From Anammoximicrobium sp964645045 (GTDB lineage: Bacteria; Planctomycetota; Planctomycetia; Pirellulales; Pirellulaceae), in the NCBI GenBank assembly GCA_964645045.1, contig CAZXYZ010000054.1, positions 1 through 64,000 on the forward strand: a stretch of DNA of 64,000 nucleotides. Reading direction: 5' to 3'. Each line of letters starts with the position of its first letter. Position 1 is the stretch's first letter. Below the pieces are notes generated by a model. That model was not told the DNA's origin. It did not search any database and was given only the letters and a program-made list of their open reading frames with translations. Position numbers and translations under genes: made by a program. Below are positions 33,501 through 41,303 of this stretch, piece after piece.

Positions 33501-35976
33501 TGATGTCCAAACGCAATCCCCTCAGAAGGTCGGGGGCAAGCATGACACGCAATTGATTGTTGAGCCAAGTTACCTGTTGACCGATCGGCAAGCTTTGGAT
33601 GGAGGCGGGCATGTTCGCCTGAAGGCCACTAGCCAAGATCGTTGGGAGATGCCCCAGGCCTGGGACTGGTACATCGTAGCTGTCCGTGGTTACCATACGA
33701 CGCGCAATGGCGGCGTCCGTCAGATTCACGACGCCATCCCCGTTCAGATCGCGGAGCCCTGAAGCATTGAGTACATCGGCCAAACGCGACGGCAACTGGG
33801 ATGCGTCGAAGTCGTGCTGGCGCAGGATGCGCTCAAGTTCAACCGGTGTATAGGGAGCGTCGTCGTTCTGGCCTCCAGGCCGATCGCTCGTGACGTCTGT
33901 CTCATAAGGGGAATCACTGGGCCCGTAGGAGTACTGTTCGTACACCGGGTGTCCCTGCGGGTCGAGTCCCATTCGGAGTTCGCCTTGAAGATCCGCAGGG
34001 CTACGAAAGACCCCGCCGAAGCCAGTGTTCAGGGGACGGTCGAAAAAACGCACCTGGGCCATCAGGTCGGTCCCGGACATGCCTGGCGTGGTCGTCCCCC
34101 CGTAACGCGTATTAATCAACAGCTGCGGGCTGGTAAACAGTCGGTCGAAGGCGATTTCCGGCGGACCATACCCTTGCCCCCGCGGCAACAAATGAGTCGT
34201 GATGGCTCCTGCAAGCAGAACTTGCGCGGGGGTGGTCAAAGCCAGGAGATCCGCCTTTCGTCCGTGGACATTGACGTTCAACCGGCCGTCCATGTCCCGG
34301 CAGAGGATCGCAAACAACGGCCTATACTGGCGGCCGTCCTTGGACGTTTGCACCGGCAGGCCGAGATCGACCCAGATGCTGTCCGGCGTCCCGTCGCCGT
34401 CGTTGTCGATGTCCCAAGGCCCCCAGACAGGATTGTACGCCGGATTGCTTCCGTCGAAGCTGGGCTCAACCGGCCGCAGTGACACTCGCCGCTCAATGCT
34501 CGCGTAGGACCCCTGCGTCTTCCAGTAGTGTGCCAGTGCCGGCCGGTGAAAAGAGGGTACGCTGCCGTCCACATAACATGAGATCGGCACGTCATCAGAA
34601 CCGGGCCATCCGGCCTCACTGATATTGTCAATCATCGTATCGCCGTCGTCATCGATGCTTGCTATACCCCAGTTACCGTCGGGGCCAACTAAATAGCCCG
34701 CTGAAGGAAGGAGGGGGATGATGTCATCGGAACCGCGCCATCCGGCTTCAGTAAAATTGTCAATCGTCCCGTCGCCATCATCATCGACGTTTGCCTTGCC
34801 CCACTTACCATCGGGACCAGAGAGAATTTCGCTACTAGTGGGGACGGCATCGGCGAGTTTGATTATGTCGTCGGAAAAGGGCCATCCGGCTTCAGTAAGG
34901 TTGTCAATCGTCCCGTCGCCGTCATCATCGACGTTTGCGTTGCCCCACTTACCATCGGGGCCAGGAAGTTTCTTGTACATAGGGGGCACGGCATTGGCGG
35001 GGTTGAAATCGTCGCTGTCAGGCCACCCCGCCTCACTCTTGTTGTCAGTGTTCCCGTCGCCGTCATCATCGACGTTTGCCTTGCCCCATTTACCATCGGC
35101 GCCAGCAGCAATCGGCGGATCGTCTGACCCAGGCCATTGCCTTTCAGTCACATTGTCGCGGATACCATCGCCATCATCATCGACGTTTGCCTTGCCCCAC
35201 ATCTGATCTGGACCGCGGAGCCCCGAGTGAATCGGGACGCCTGCCAGAAACATGTTCTGATAGTCGGCAGCATCGTACGGTTCATTGCTGCCACCGGCGT
35301 TTGTCGGGTTTTGCCATGCGTAATTCGGCGTGAGTGCGGAATCGTCCACAATTCCCGTACCCTGGAAGGGACGACCGTTCACCACGAAACCGGCATTGGC
35401 AAGTGCGCTAGGCGAAACCGTTCGGCCGTCACGGCGTTTTAGCGCGACGACATAAAAGGTGCCTGTTGCGGGTGGACCGAATGCGTATTCATACCGTACG
35501 ATCCGGGTCGATATTCCCTGAGCTTCGCCAGTCGTGACGGTGAGTACACAACCACTGTACTGCTCGGCCAATTTGATGAGCGAATAGTCTGAGGGTTGGG
35601 TCGCGGGCGTCGATGTGGCACGAAGGCCGGCATCTTGGACGACGACGCTCCAGAACTGGTCTCCCGTCCCGTTGAGCGTATTCGCGGAAAAAATGTTGCC
35701 GTGGAAACCGGTCTCGCCGTAGATGTCGCGCAGCAACGAGTGGCCACGGATAGCGGATCCGAACGTGCCAGTATCACGGAGCAACTGGTAGAATGCCTTA
35801 TCCAGATCCTTGGCCGCGTCGACGCCGAGCCACTCCTGCCGCGCAGTCGCTTGAGCCGCTCGCCTGTACTGGCCCGCGAGGATGGCAAATGTCACCACCA
35901 GCAAGACGAACAGCACCAGCAGGCTGAGCACCACCAGGATGACGACGCCGCGCCGGGATTGAGGTTGACGAATCAT
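30532..35976 (-). CDS. Giant GspK-like pseudopilin with Ca-binding repeats
   Basis: A protein of 1,814 residues. ATG 35976 has CGGAGAGGCAG upstream. The N-terminus MIRQPQSRRGVVILVVLSLL is a type IV prepilin-like leader and helix lacking the Glu at position 5, as in GspK. Residues ~255-465 contain five tandem units (for example WGKANVDDDGDGTIDNFTEA then GWRGSDD) rich in DxDxDG, likely to bind calcium. Further on, two or more GspK-like regions occur (VNINTISHPSVWDSIL near the end; RADLLALTTPAQ; DLNGDGVVNLTDAAI, a dockerin-like Ca loop). Typical GspK is ~320 residues, so this one is about six times larger. It would sit at the pseudopilus tip, exposed outside the inner membrane. Confidence 0.75.
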   Translation of the reverse strand: MIRQPQSRRGVVILVVLSLLVLFVLLVVTFAILAGQYRRAAQATARQEWLGVDAAKDLDKAFYQLLRDTGTFGSAIRGHSLLRDIYGETGFHGNIFSANTLNGTGDQFWSVVVQDAGLRATSTPATQPSDYSLIKLAEQYSGCVLTVTTGEAQGISTRIVRYEYAFGPPATGTFYVVALKRRDGRTVSPSALANAGFVVNGRPFQGTGIVDDSALTPNYAWQNPTNAGGSNEPYDAADYQNMFLAGVPIHSGLRGPDQMWGKANVDDDGDGIRDNVTERQWPGSDDPPIAAGADGKWGKANVDDDGDGNTDNKSEAGWPDSDDFNPANAVPPMYKKLPGPDGKWGNANVDDDGDGTIDNLTEAGWPFSDDIIKLADAVPTSSEILSGPDGKWGKANVDDDGDGTIDNFTEAGWRGSDDIIPLLPSAGYLVGPDGNWGIASIDDDGDTMIDNISEAGWPGSDDVPISCYVDGSVPSFHRPALAHYWKTQGSYASIERRVSLRPVEPSFDGSNPAYNPVWGPWDIDNDGDGTPDSIWVDLGLPVQTSKDGRQYRPLFAILCRDMDGRLNVNVHGRKADLLALTTPAQVLLAGAITTHLLPRGQGYGPPEIAFDRLFTSPQLLINTRYGGTTTPGMSGTDLMAQVRFFDRPLNTGFGGVFRSPADLQGELRMGLDPQGHPVYEQYSYGPSDSPYETDVTSDRPGGQNDDAPYTPVELERILRQHDFDASQLPSRLADVLNASGLRDLNGDGVVNLTDAAIARRMVTTDSYDVPVPGLGHLPTILASGLQANMPASIQSLPIGQQVTWLNNQLRVMLAPDLLRGLRLDINRPLGDGEDNNGNDAIDDPLEAGNSSDQLWTNITPTFSGIQFNHANQTPFSASTNAFARQILARHLYVAARLLNVGTTPKEVAQWAINVVDFRDPDAIMTPFEFDPTPLDGWDVDGVVNGYLGMTSADDVADNIVWGCERPELLISEVLAFHDRRTEDLDRETPPNGKLAAQEVDGTQDFDQRLRPVGSCFIELYNPWNDTGTQNTPPGELYSGSAGVQLNQSAGGYPVWRILVVNAKRKKADGTEEDNPDFSKSPDDWMGSGAAISTGIPGERGIYFANPSSLPADDDHGKRRFFPSANQIVVPPGSYAIAGSPGILGDGVTTVGRVTNAVDSDQALQFAQTENLPTVTNQTHRIVLTANTVDVYHGAAVASSNPATVAIIDSSDLVGANVPGQKLGMSLSLSEPVDGYPYYDVTNTPGPGGVIWKPTGANNEGSYQRQDSTMGAIDQPLDSEFGYAEVATQDGTIRNFCILHLQRLADPTQPWNETGNPYRTIDSSLADLTVFNGLNAPHAEDAYSITTSDVYWCVERGENEERKNKDYKARAENSNQDLPSELRRTLWSPVADKDSDRVQNPATPDPVTGHHFEFQLTRSLGKENHWYTNAGAMPFPWFTWNDRPYVSQYELLNVPHRSSYELLRNFALRERPQDVMKFSNSYFEYIREIVLAPRQPTQLAPGPEKSPKTMPELWPYTDNGSGAQAIFGHTGNRLRSDAEPFFQLLEYVHVPSRFSGTETIFNPMDFQSGTGTEFFSPPFNRLSAYREPGRVNINTISHPSVWDSILNGFSGPSFDELDMSRRGNSSQVVSPTWFLNPFRAPGSRHLVPPIVKSLEPTNLAGSPDFKDIDVTLLRSFEWLKEMPDPTFTISPPDQAYLYVHKSKPLLQSEAYADAVDCRRNSYFRYQNLNRLGNLLTTRSNVYAIWITVGYFEVEPTTADASHPDGLRVAMELGSDTGEVRRHRAFYMIDRTIPVAFQPGENHNVDECVLLRRFIE
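34590..35215. repeat. Five tandem coding repeats in GspK-like gene
   Basis: DNA units of about 111-144 bp, each encoding WGxAxxDDDGDxxxDNxxExxW followed by xGSDD or similar. Acidic cores lie near 34642, 34771, 34915, 35056 and 35167. The middle units share nearly identical DNA (CCGTCGCCGTCATCATCGAC on the plus strand), pointing to recent duplication or gene conversion. Confidence 0.8.
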
Positions 35977-36108
35977 GACTGCCTCTCCGTATCTAAGGGG
36001 CCGCTTGCCCGCAGCCCGTGTATCTGCTCTGTTCTTCTGCCGCCCTAAACCTAACGGCCACTTCACTCGCTTGCGCCTCGAGCCTGTGTTGCGTGAGCGA
36101 CTCGCACT

Positions 36109-36299
36109 TCAAGCCTGTCCGCCGGCGTTACACGACCCCGTGTCTGCCTCGGCCATCTGCTCAATAACCCGTTGGATCATTGGCATCAAGGGTGGCACGT
36201 CTTCCGTGACAGTTCGCCAGACCACTTCAAGGTCGACGTTCACATAATCGTGAATCAGATGTCATCCAAATGATCCCGATGGTCGCGGGCCGATGTCAT
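36109..36299 (-). pseudogene. HepT-like HEPN toxin remnant (internal deletion)
   Basis: ATG 36299 overlaps the MntA stop (ATGA) and starts MTSARDHRDHLDDI, then a stop. In another frame, directly adjoining, runs LIHDYVNVDLEVVWRTVTED and PLMPMIQRVIEQM, the C-terminal third of a HepT toxin, including the IHDY end of the conserved Rx4-6H motif. About 60-70 residues are missing between the two pieces and the frame is lost. The toxin is dead. Confidence 0.7.
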
Positions 36300-36610
36300 A
36301 TCGGCTCGACCTCCGCAAGGATTCGTTGGCCGATATTCGGCTTCAGCGCGTTTGCCATCACTAAATCTACGCGTATGCGGAGTAAATCGCTGAGATAATT
36401 CTCCATTTCGACAAACCGAAACATCCCCGGACTGCGACGAAAACGGACCAACACGTCAAGGTCGCTTTCCGGCCCGGCCTCGCCTCGGGCGTAAGAGCCA
36501 AACAACCCCAGCGACTCGACGCCGTAACGCTCCTGAAGCACCGGCAGTTCTCGCCGGAGAATTCCCCGCAACTCAGTCATGTCACGTGAATTTGCCATCA
36601 GTTCATCCAC
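36296..36610 (-). CDS. MntA-like nucleotidyltransferase antitoxin
   Basis: A protein of 104 residues (or 100 from the internal ATG 36598). It has the minimal nucleotidyltransferase motif GSYARGEAGPESDLDVLV: GSx10DxD with both metal-binding aspartates, preceded by LGLF. VDLVMANALKPNIGQRIL at the end is usual for this family. MntA proteins silence their HEPN partner HepT by adding AMP groups near its active site. The partner downstream is deleted internally. The start overlaps the end of the GspI-like gene by eight bases, so the antitoxin is probably carried on the pilin operon transcript. Confidence 0.85.
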   Translation of the reverse strand: MDELMANSRDMTELRGILRRELPVLQERYGVESLGLFGSYARGEAGPESDLDVLVRFRRSPGMFRFVEMENYLSDLLRIRVDLVMANALKPNIGQRILAEVEPI

Positions 36611-37799
36611 TCTCCGCTCTTAGTGGTACACGAATTGTCTTCTCGTAGACAGCGATGACACCGGGAATCCAAACTGCCCAAGTCTTGCCAGTCATTTGGC
36701 TGAATGGCCAATCCTGACCAAACAGGGTCAAGTCTCGTTCATAGCCAGTGCCCGCAGAATTTGGCACGGGCCCCGCGTCGGCGGTTTGAATCCGATACCA
36801 CTGAAAAGACTTCCGGCCGCTGGCATCGATTCCGGCCAATATCAGCCACTCGCCCTCCTTCATCTTCAGATTGTCTTCGGCGGTGGAACTTAGCAACACG
36901 TCCCCACCGTTGTAGCCAATGCTTATGGTGGACGGAACCGGAGCGACCTCGACTGTCCGCTCCGCGTCGATTAATGGATCCCGCCGATGCGACACCACAA
37001 TCGACAGCAGATACAAGTCGCTATTGCTGCCGGCACCTTGAATAGTCTGCTTCCGCACGAGCGTTGCCAGCCACGAGAACTTGCCCTCCCACTGACGCTT
37101 AACGCGCGACGAATCGAATTTCTGTTCTGCGGGCAGCGTACGATCGGCCGGGAGGTTGAACACTAGGTCGTCCTCACCCATGAAGATCCCACCAGCTTGG
37201 AGAAGCGACATAACCCGTGAACCAACCGCGCCCGGCGGGGGCGATGGCATTGCCGCTGAAACATACGAACGTAAGGTAATACGATCCATCTGCGTCGCGC
37301 CGGAGGGCGGATTGTAAGGGAACAGATTTGTCCCCACGGCCGTGTATGTGGCGACGTACAACGGATCAATACAAATTGCATCGGCGCCGGAAAACGCTTG
37401 GCAAGTGTTGCTGGCGACGTCGTACCACGCCCACGATTCCTGATTGCGCATCTGGCAAATGTCGAAAGCCCTAATGGCGTTACGGCCTAGACGGTCAGCG
37501 CCGTCAGCCATTGCACCCTGCGTGGTGCGCAGTCCTGCTAGCGGGACAAGGATTAGCACGCCCAAAAGTCCGACTGCCACGATGCCGATCGAAAACAGAA
37601 CCTCTATCAACGTGACGCCACGGTGGACGGTGCCACGCCGTGGGCGAATTTGACCGAGTCCAAGGCTCAACCTGAGCGGCCCGACGTCCGTTAGGGCCGA
37701 TGCCTGATCTCGCGCGCAACCGCTTCTTGCCGAGACACGGAGCCGTTCTCGAAGAGACCGGACTACATGGGGCAATTTCCAACGCATAACGTGACCCAT
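36603..37799 (-). CDS. Type II secretion pseudopilin, GspI-like
   Basis: A protein of 398 residues from ATG 37799, two bases past the preceding stop. An unusually long basic leader (~63 residues) precedes HRGVTLIEVLFSIGIVAVGL; cleavage is expected after G, with Glu at mature position 5. The hydrophobic helix continues LGVLILVPLAGL. The body is large for GspI (usually ~120 residues), with Trp-rich segments (QMRNQESWAWYDVASN; FSWLATLVRKQ; FQWYRIQTAD) and a C-terminus WAVWIPGVIAVYEKTIRVPL. In the secretion pseudopilus GspI seeds the tip complex with J and K. It is part of the tightly packed H-I-K-J run. Confidence 0.75.
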   Translation of the reverse strand: MGHVMRWKLPHVVRSLRERLRVSARSGCARDQASALTDVGPLRLSLGLGQIRPRRGTVHRGVTLIEVLFSIGIVAVGLLGVLILVPLAGLRTTQGAMADGADRLGRNAIRAFDICQMRNQESWAWYDVASNTCQAFSGADAICIDPLYVATYTAVGTNLFPYNPPSGATQMDRITLRSYVSAAMPSPPPGAVGSRVMSLLQAGGIFMGEDDLVFNLPADRTLPAEQKFDSSRVKRQWEGKFSWLATLVRKQTIQGAGSNSDLYLLSIVVSHRRDPLIDAERTVEVAPVPSTISIGYNGGDVLLSSTAEDNLKMKEGEWLILAGIDASGRKSFQWYRIQTADAGPVPNSAGTGYERDLTLFGQDWPFSQMTGKTWAVWIPGVIAVYEKTIRVPLRAESG

Positions 37800-37801
37800 T
37801 G

Positions 37802-38773
37802 CTACCGCCCTCCGATCGCTTGCGCCAATTGGGCGAATTCGCGCGCATCCTGAATCGTCGTGGCACTCGCCGAGACACCGCTTTCGGCCGTCGTGACGCG
37901 GCCCGCGTGGTGCCCAACGGAGACCCAAAGGCTTGACGGATCGGCCAAATTCAACGCTCCCAGGTTTTCCAGATTGCCAATCAACAAATGCAGTGTATCC
38001 GTGGGAGAACTGCTAAGACTGATGTTCAGCACCCCCACCACGCGTCCGGACGGACCAAACACGATTGTCACAGGTCCCGTCGCCGCCGCCAGTCGCGTGT
38101 CGCTCACGCCAAATCCGGAACTGCTCAAATCGATCACCGCCCCGCTTGGCAACTCGAAGGGCGTTGCACTCGACTTCTCCGGATGCCGAATTATCTGAAA
38201 CGGCAGAAAGATGTTGTGGGGTGGCGCTGGAGAGCCGGCAACCATCACCGCAAACTGGACGACAAAAAGCACGCTTCCCGAACCTGGCTGGATACCCGTG
38301 ATCACATAGTCGGGCTGGCGAAAGTCAAAGCGAATTAGGTCGCCGACTTTGGCGACCGCATTCAAGTTGCCACTTCCGGCATCGAAATACGCTTTCCAGG
38401 CAGACGCGTTCGATACGTCAATCAACGCTCTAGCCCCCACAATATCGCCCGCGTACGGCGGGGGAGTCTCCGCAAAAAACATTCGCCGAGCGAACAGTTT
38501 CGTCGTATCCTCCGGCAATGCTTCGGTGTCAAGAATCAGACCCGCGTATCGTCCGGTCTCGGCAGCCAACGACTTCGCCACGGTCACGCCCGTGTTGACC
38601 TGCCGAGCAGCCTCGCGCAGCTTGCGGCCTTCGATGCCGGTCTTCATCATCGGCAGCGCGATCCCCATCATGATCACCATGACGGCGACTACGATCAACA
38701 GTTCGACCATCGTCATGCCACGGCGCGGTCTGCGTTGCTGATGGAATCGTTCTGCAGCCCTGACCCGGTACAC
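37802..38773 (-). CDS. Type II secretion pseudopilin, GspH-like
   Basis: A protein of 323 residues starting three bases past the preceding stop. The short leader RPRRGMTMVELLIVVAVMVI has cleavage after G before M, Glu at position 5, and a typical helix. The following RKLREAARQVNTGVTVAKSL is the usual amphipathic continuation of GspH/FimT proteins. The C-terminal portion is beta-rich (AVIDLSSSGFGVSDTRLA; VTIVFGPSGRVVGVLNI), consistent with a FimT/GspH domain, whose end contains the GxxGxV pattern seen here. A minor pseudopilin in the secretion/pilus machine. Confidence 0.75.
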   Translation of the reverse strand: MYRVRAAERFHQQRRPRRGMTMVELLIVVAVMVIMMGIALPMMKTGIEGRKLREAARQVNTGVTVAKSLAAETGRYAGLILDTEALPEDTTKLFARRMFFAETPPPYAGDIVGARALIDVSNASAWKAYFDAGSGNLNAVAKVGDLIRFDFRQPDYVITGIQPGSGSVLFVVQFAVMVAGSPAPPHNIFLPFQIIRHPEKSSATPFELPSGAVIDLSSSGFGVSDTRLAAATGPVTIVFGPSGRVVGVLNISLSSSPTDTLHLLIGNLENLGALNLADPSSLWVSVGHHAGRVTTAESGVSASATTIQDAREFAQLAQAIGGR

Positions 38774-38776
38774 TTG

Positions 38777-39871
38777 TTAGCCTCCCAAAGCATGATTAAC
38801 GATATTGTCCATAAAGGACAGTTCGCCGTCGGTGTTCGCATCCATCGGCGTTCCCACCGGAAACTGATCCGGAGGATTGGGTAAATGATAAGGGTTGTTC
38901 GGGAAGAACCCATTACTTGACGTGGGCCCCGTGGTATAGCTAAGGGGATTAGCTCCGTCACCATTGCTGATGTCGTATCGCCCGTCCGGACCCGCCGAGA
39001 AAATCAGGGGGTACAGGGAAAATCCGTCGGCGAAAATCCGGAGCGGATCAAACGGATCGTGAGAATTCAGCGGGTCCCGCTTCTGCAAATCCGACACTGT
39101 CAACATGTCGTCGCTACCGGTCGAAAGGGCTTCGCTGATGTCATCAACCGTCGAGTTCGAATCGTCGTCAACGCCGGCAATTCCCCAATTGCCGTCCGGC
39201 CCTGGGCTAGCGAAATACCCCGGTGCCCAACGCAAGAATTCAATGGGATTTCCCCATGCGTCCCAAATCTCCGGCATGCCATCGCTGTCAATGTCACCTA
39301 CTTCGCCTTCCTGCAGGAAATCCAACGCGTTGCCGGTGATATCCTGCATCGAGGCGATAATCATGTACAGGCATTCCGCCCCCTGATACGAACCCGTCCA
39401 AACGGCTGCACCGCCAGCCAGTGTCTTGGGTGTGTTCGGATCAAGGGCGGTAACTCGCCGACGGTACTCGCGCGCACACGCTGGCATCGTAATACTGACG
39501 GCGGGATAGCTGCCAAGCTGATAACTGATTTCCGCGTCAACCACGTCCGCCGTCCGCTCCGGTAACTCAAGTCGCATCAGATCCCGAAGGCCAAAGAGAC
39601 GGAATTGGGCAACCGCCCGCGCATCACGCCGTGTGGCGGTTGTCAAGCCCTGGAGTCTGACGGCCCGCGTCCGATACGAATCCCACCGTGTCATCAGCAG
39701 TTCGTGCAGCTTGGTAATCTGAGCCTTCGTCCGCGATTCCTTGGCCTGTTGCACCGCGTTGTACATGGCGAACATCAACGAACTGGCCAGAATGCTGATG
39801 ACCATGATCACCACCAGTAGTTCGGTCAGCGTAAAGCTGCGTCGAATTGTCTTGCCCCGGCGTGCGTTCAT
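38777..39871 (-). CDS. GspG-like pseudopilin with atypical cleavage site
   Basis: A protein of 364 residues. ATG 39871 overlaps the preceding stop by four bases. The leader MNARRGKTIRRSFTLTELLV has serine rather than glycine before the mature Phe, which is unusual because prepilin peptidase nearly always needs Gly there. The rest of the helix is normal (VIMVISILASSLMFAMYNAV). Later it carries DIDSDGMPEIWDAWGNPIEF, a GspG-type calcium-site block, and WGIAGVDDDSNSTVDDISEA, the acidic motif shared with the J- and K-like proteins. The end again has acidic loops (DISNGDGANPL; DANTDGELSFMD). Confidence 0.75.
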   Translation of the reverse strand: MNARRGKTIRRSFTLTELLVVIMVISILASSLMFAMYNAVQQAKESRTKAQITKLHELLMTRWDSYRTRAVRLQGLTTATRRDARAVAQFRLFGLRDLMRLELPERTADVVDAEISYQLGSYPAVSITMPACAREYRRRVTALDPNTPKTLAGGAAVWTGSYQGAECLYMIIASMQDITGNALDFLQEGEVGDIDSDGMPEIWDAWGNPIEFLRWAPGYFASPGPDGNWGIAGVDDDSNSTVDDISEALSTGSDDMLTVSDLQKRDPLNSHDPFDPLRIFADGFSLYPLIFSAGPDGRYDISNGDGANPLSYTTGPTSSNGFFPNNPYHLPNPPDQFPVGTPMDANTDGELSFMDNIVNHALGG

Positions 39872-40776
39872 TCCAGGAGGTCCTCGAAAATCTTGAAGTC
39901 GCTGAAATCGGCGATATTGTCAAGGTCGGCCGCGACGTAGGGTTGGACGAGCGCCGGATCCGCGGGGTCATCGGGTTCCCCGGTAGCGAAGATCTTGAAC
40001 ACTTTGTCCGTCGTATGCGTAGTGGCGTTCACACCGACACCCCCAAATTCGCCATCCAACCCGGCCGTGATGAGTTGATAAGTGTCGGCGTTCGCGTATT
40101 CCATGCCCGTCTGCGTTTGCTGTGCGTTGATCCGGCGTTTGTAGGGGCGCAACACATCGCCTGCCTTCTGCGTGGGTTGGCCCGCGGGGGAAGGCAGCCA
40201 GGGGTAGGTCGCGGTCGAGTAAGTCCGGCTGTCGAAGTAGACGTACGGCGCGTCCTTGCCGTCTGGTGGGAAGTAGCTGAAGAAGCCGTCATTGTCTGGA
40301 TCCCTCAGCCGCGCCTTGTCAAAGGGAAACAGGACGTGTTGCTTTCCCGAGCCGGTCAGCGGCTGCCGTGGGTCTTCCCACAGCTGGCTCAGCCAGAAAA
40401 CCAGCACTTCGGACGGGTCCAATCGGGGCTGGGGCGGCGTAGCGGACGAGTCCCAGAACGCCGTTTGCAGGTTCTCCTGGTGCCGCGGAAACGCCTTCCG
40501 GACGTGACGGACCACCAGGTTTGACGCGTTGGCCAAATCCGACGCCTGGGTGATGTTCCCAAAATCCGGCGGATAGTCGCTGAACTTTTGTTTGTACGCC
40601 TCCACGGCCAACTTCAGCTGATTCAGTTCCGTTGCAATCTTCGTCTGCCGAGCCTTGATCACCGTGCGGTACAGCGTGGGGATGAGGATCGCCGCCAGGA
40701 TGCCGATGATGGCGATGACGACCAGCAGTTCGACCAGGGTAAAGCCGGCACGGCGGCGACGTTTGACAGTTGTCAT
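39868..40776 (-). CDS. GspG-like major pseudopilin
   Basis: A protein of 302 residues. The leader KRRRRAGFTLVELLVVIAII is a textbook prepilin sequence (Gly|Phe cleavage, Glu5, GILAAILIPTL). KLAVEAYKQKFSDYPPDFGN matches the alpha-C/loop of GspG, and the end contains a Ca-loop-like GLDGEFGG. Twice the usual length of GspG (~145). As first pseudopilin gene of the run it may form the pilus shaft. It ends within the start of the next gene (ATGA). Confidence 0.78.
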   Translation of the reverse strand: MTTVKRRRRAGFTLVELLVVIAIIGILAAILIPTLYRTVIKARQTKIATELNQLKLAVEAYKQKFSDYPPDFGNITQASDLANASNLVVRHVRKAFPRHQENLQTAFWDSSATPPQPRLDPSEVLVFWLSQLWEDPRQPLTGSGKQHVLFPFDKARLRDPDNDGFFSYFPPDGKDAPYVYFDSRTYSTATYPWLPSPAGQPTQKAGDVLRPYKRRINAQQTQTGMEYANADTYQLITAGLDGEFGGVGVNATTHTTDKVFKIFATGEPDDPADPALVQPYVAADLDNIADFSDFKIFEDLLE

Positions 40777-40816
40777 GGCAGCGTGTCCACGAAAAAGAGA
40801 ATTAACGTTGATTAGC

Positions 40817-41027
40817 GTTCCCAGAAATCCATTTCCCCTGCAAACCGCAGGGACACTTTTCTAGGAACACTCATCTGCGCTGATCGACACTCATCCGGAT
40901 TATCAGCGTTGATTAGCGCAGATTAGTGTTCCCAAATCCACTTCCCCCGCGAATGGCGGAGTTCTTCTCAAGGAACACTCATCTGCGCTGATCGACACTC
41001 ATCCGAACGATTAGCGTTGATCAGCGT
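40817..41027. repeat. Tandem duplication upstream of pseudopilin genes
   Basis: Two ~100-bp copies start at 40817 and 40928. The 34-bp segment 40864-40897 (begins GGAACACTCATCTGCGCTGA) is identical to 40972-41005. Both copies contain variants of GCGTTGATTAGCG. They lie between gspF and the first pseudopilin; the remainder up to 41303 is non-coding with a CGACTTTTCGACTCTTCGAC-like direct repeat near 41270. Confidence 0.7.
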
Positions 41028-41030
41028 TGA

Positions 41031-41303
41031 TTAGCGTTCCAAACTCTTCTTTGTCACTTCGTCCTGTGCGCGGGTCCCTGTTGAGCGCGGGTCTCCCGAC
41101 CTCCCTGTTGTGCGCGGGTCTCCCGACCCCGCACTCGTTGCGACCGAAGGTCTCCGAATCCGGGAGACCTGCGGTCAGCCGTTGGAGTCCATGCTTTAGC
41201 GTGTCTTCGGCCAAGCTCGTGGCCCGCGCCGGCAGCCTAAAGGCTGGACTCCAACCAATCCGACTCTTCGACCTTTCGACTCTTCGACTTCTCGACTTCT
41301 GAC
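41031..41303. other. Spacer downstream of GspF gene
   Basis: No gene is recognised. Contains CGCGGGTCTCCCGACC repeated at about 41088 and 41115 and a TTCGACTTTTCGAC-type run before the GspF stop. Nothing else stands out. Confidence 0.35.
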
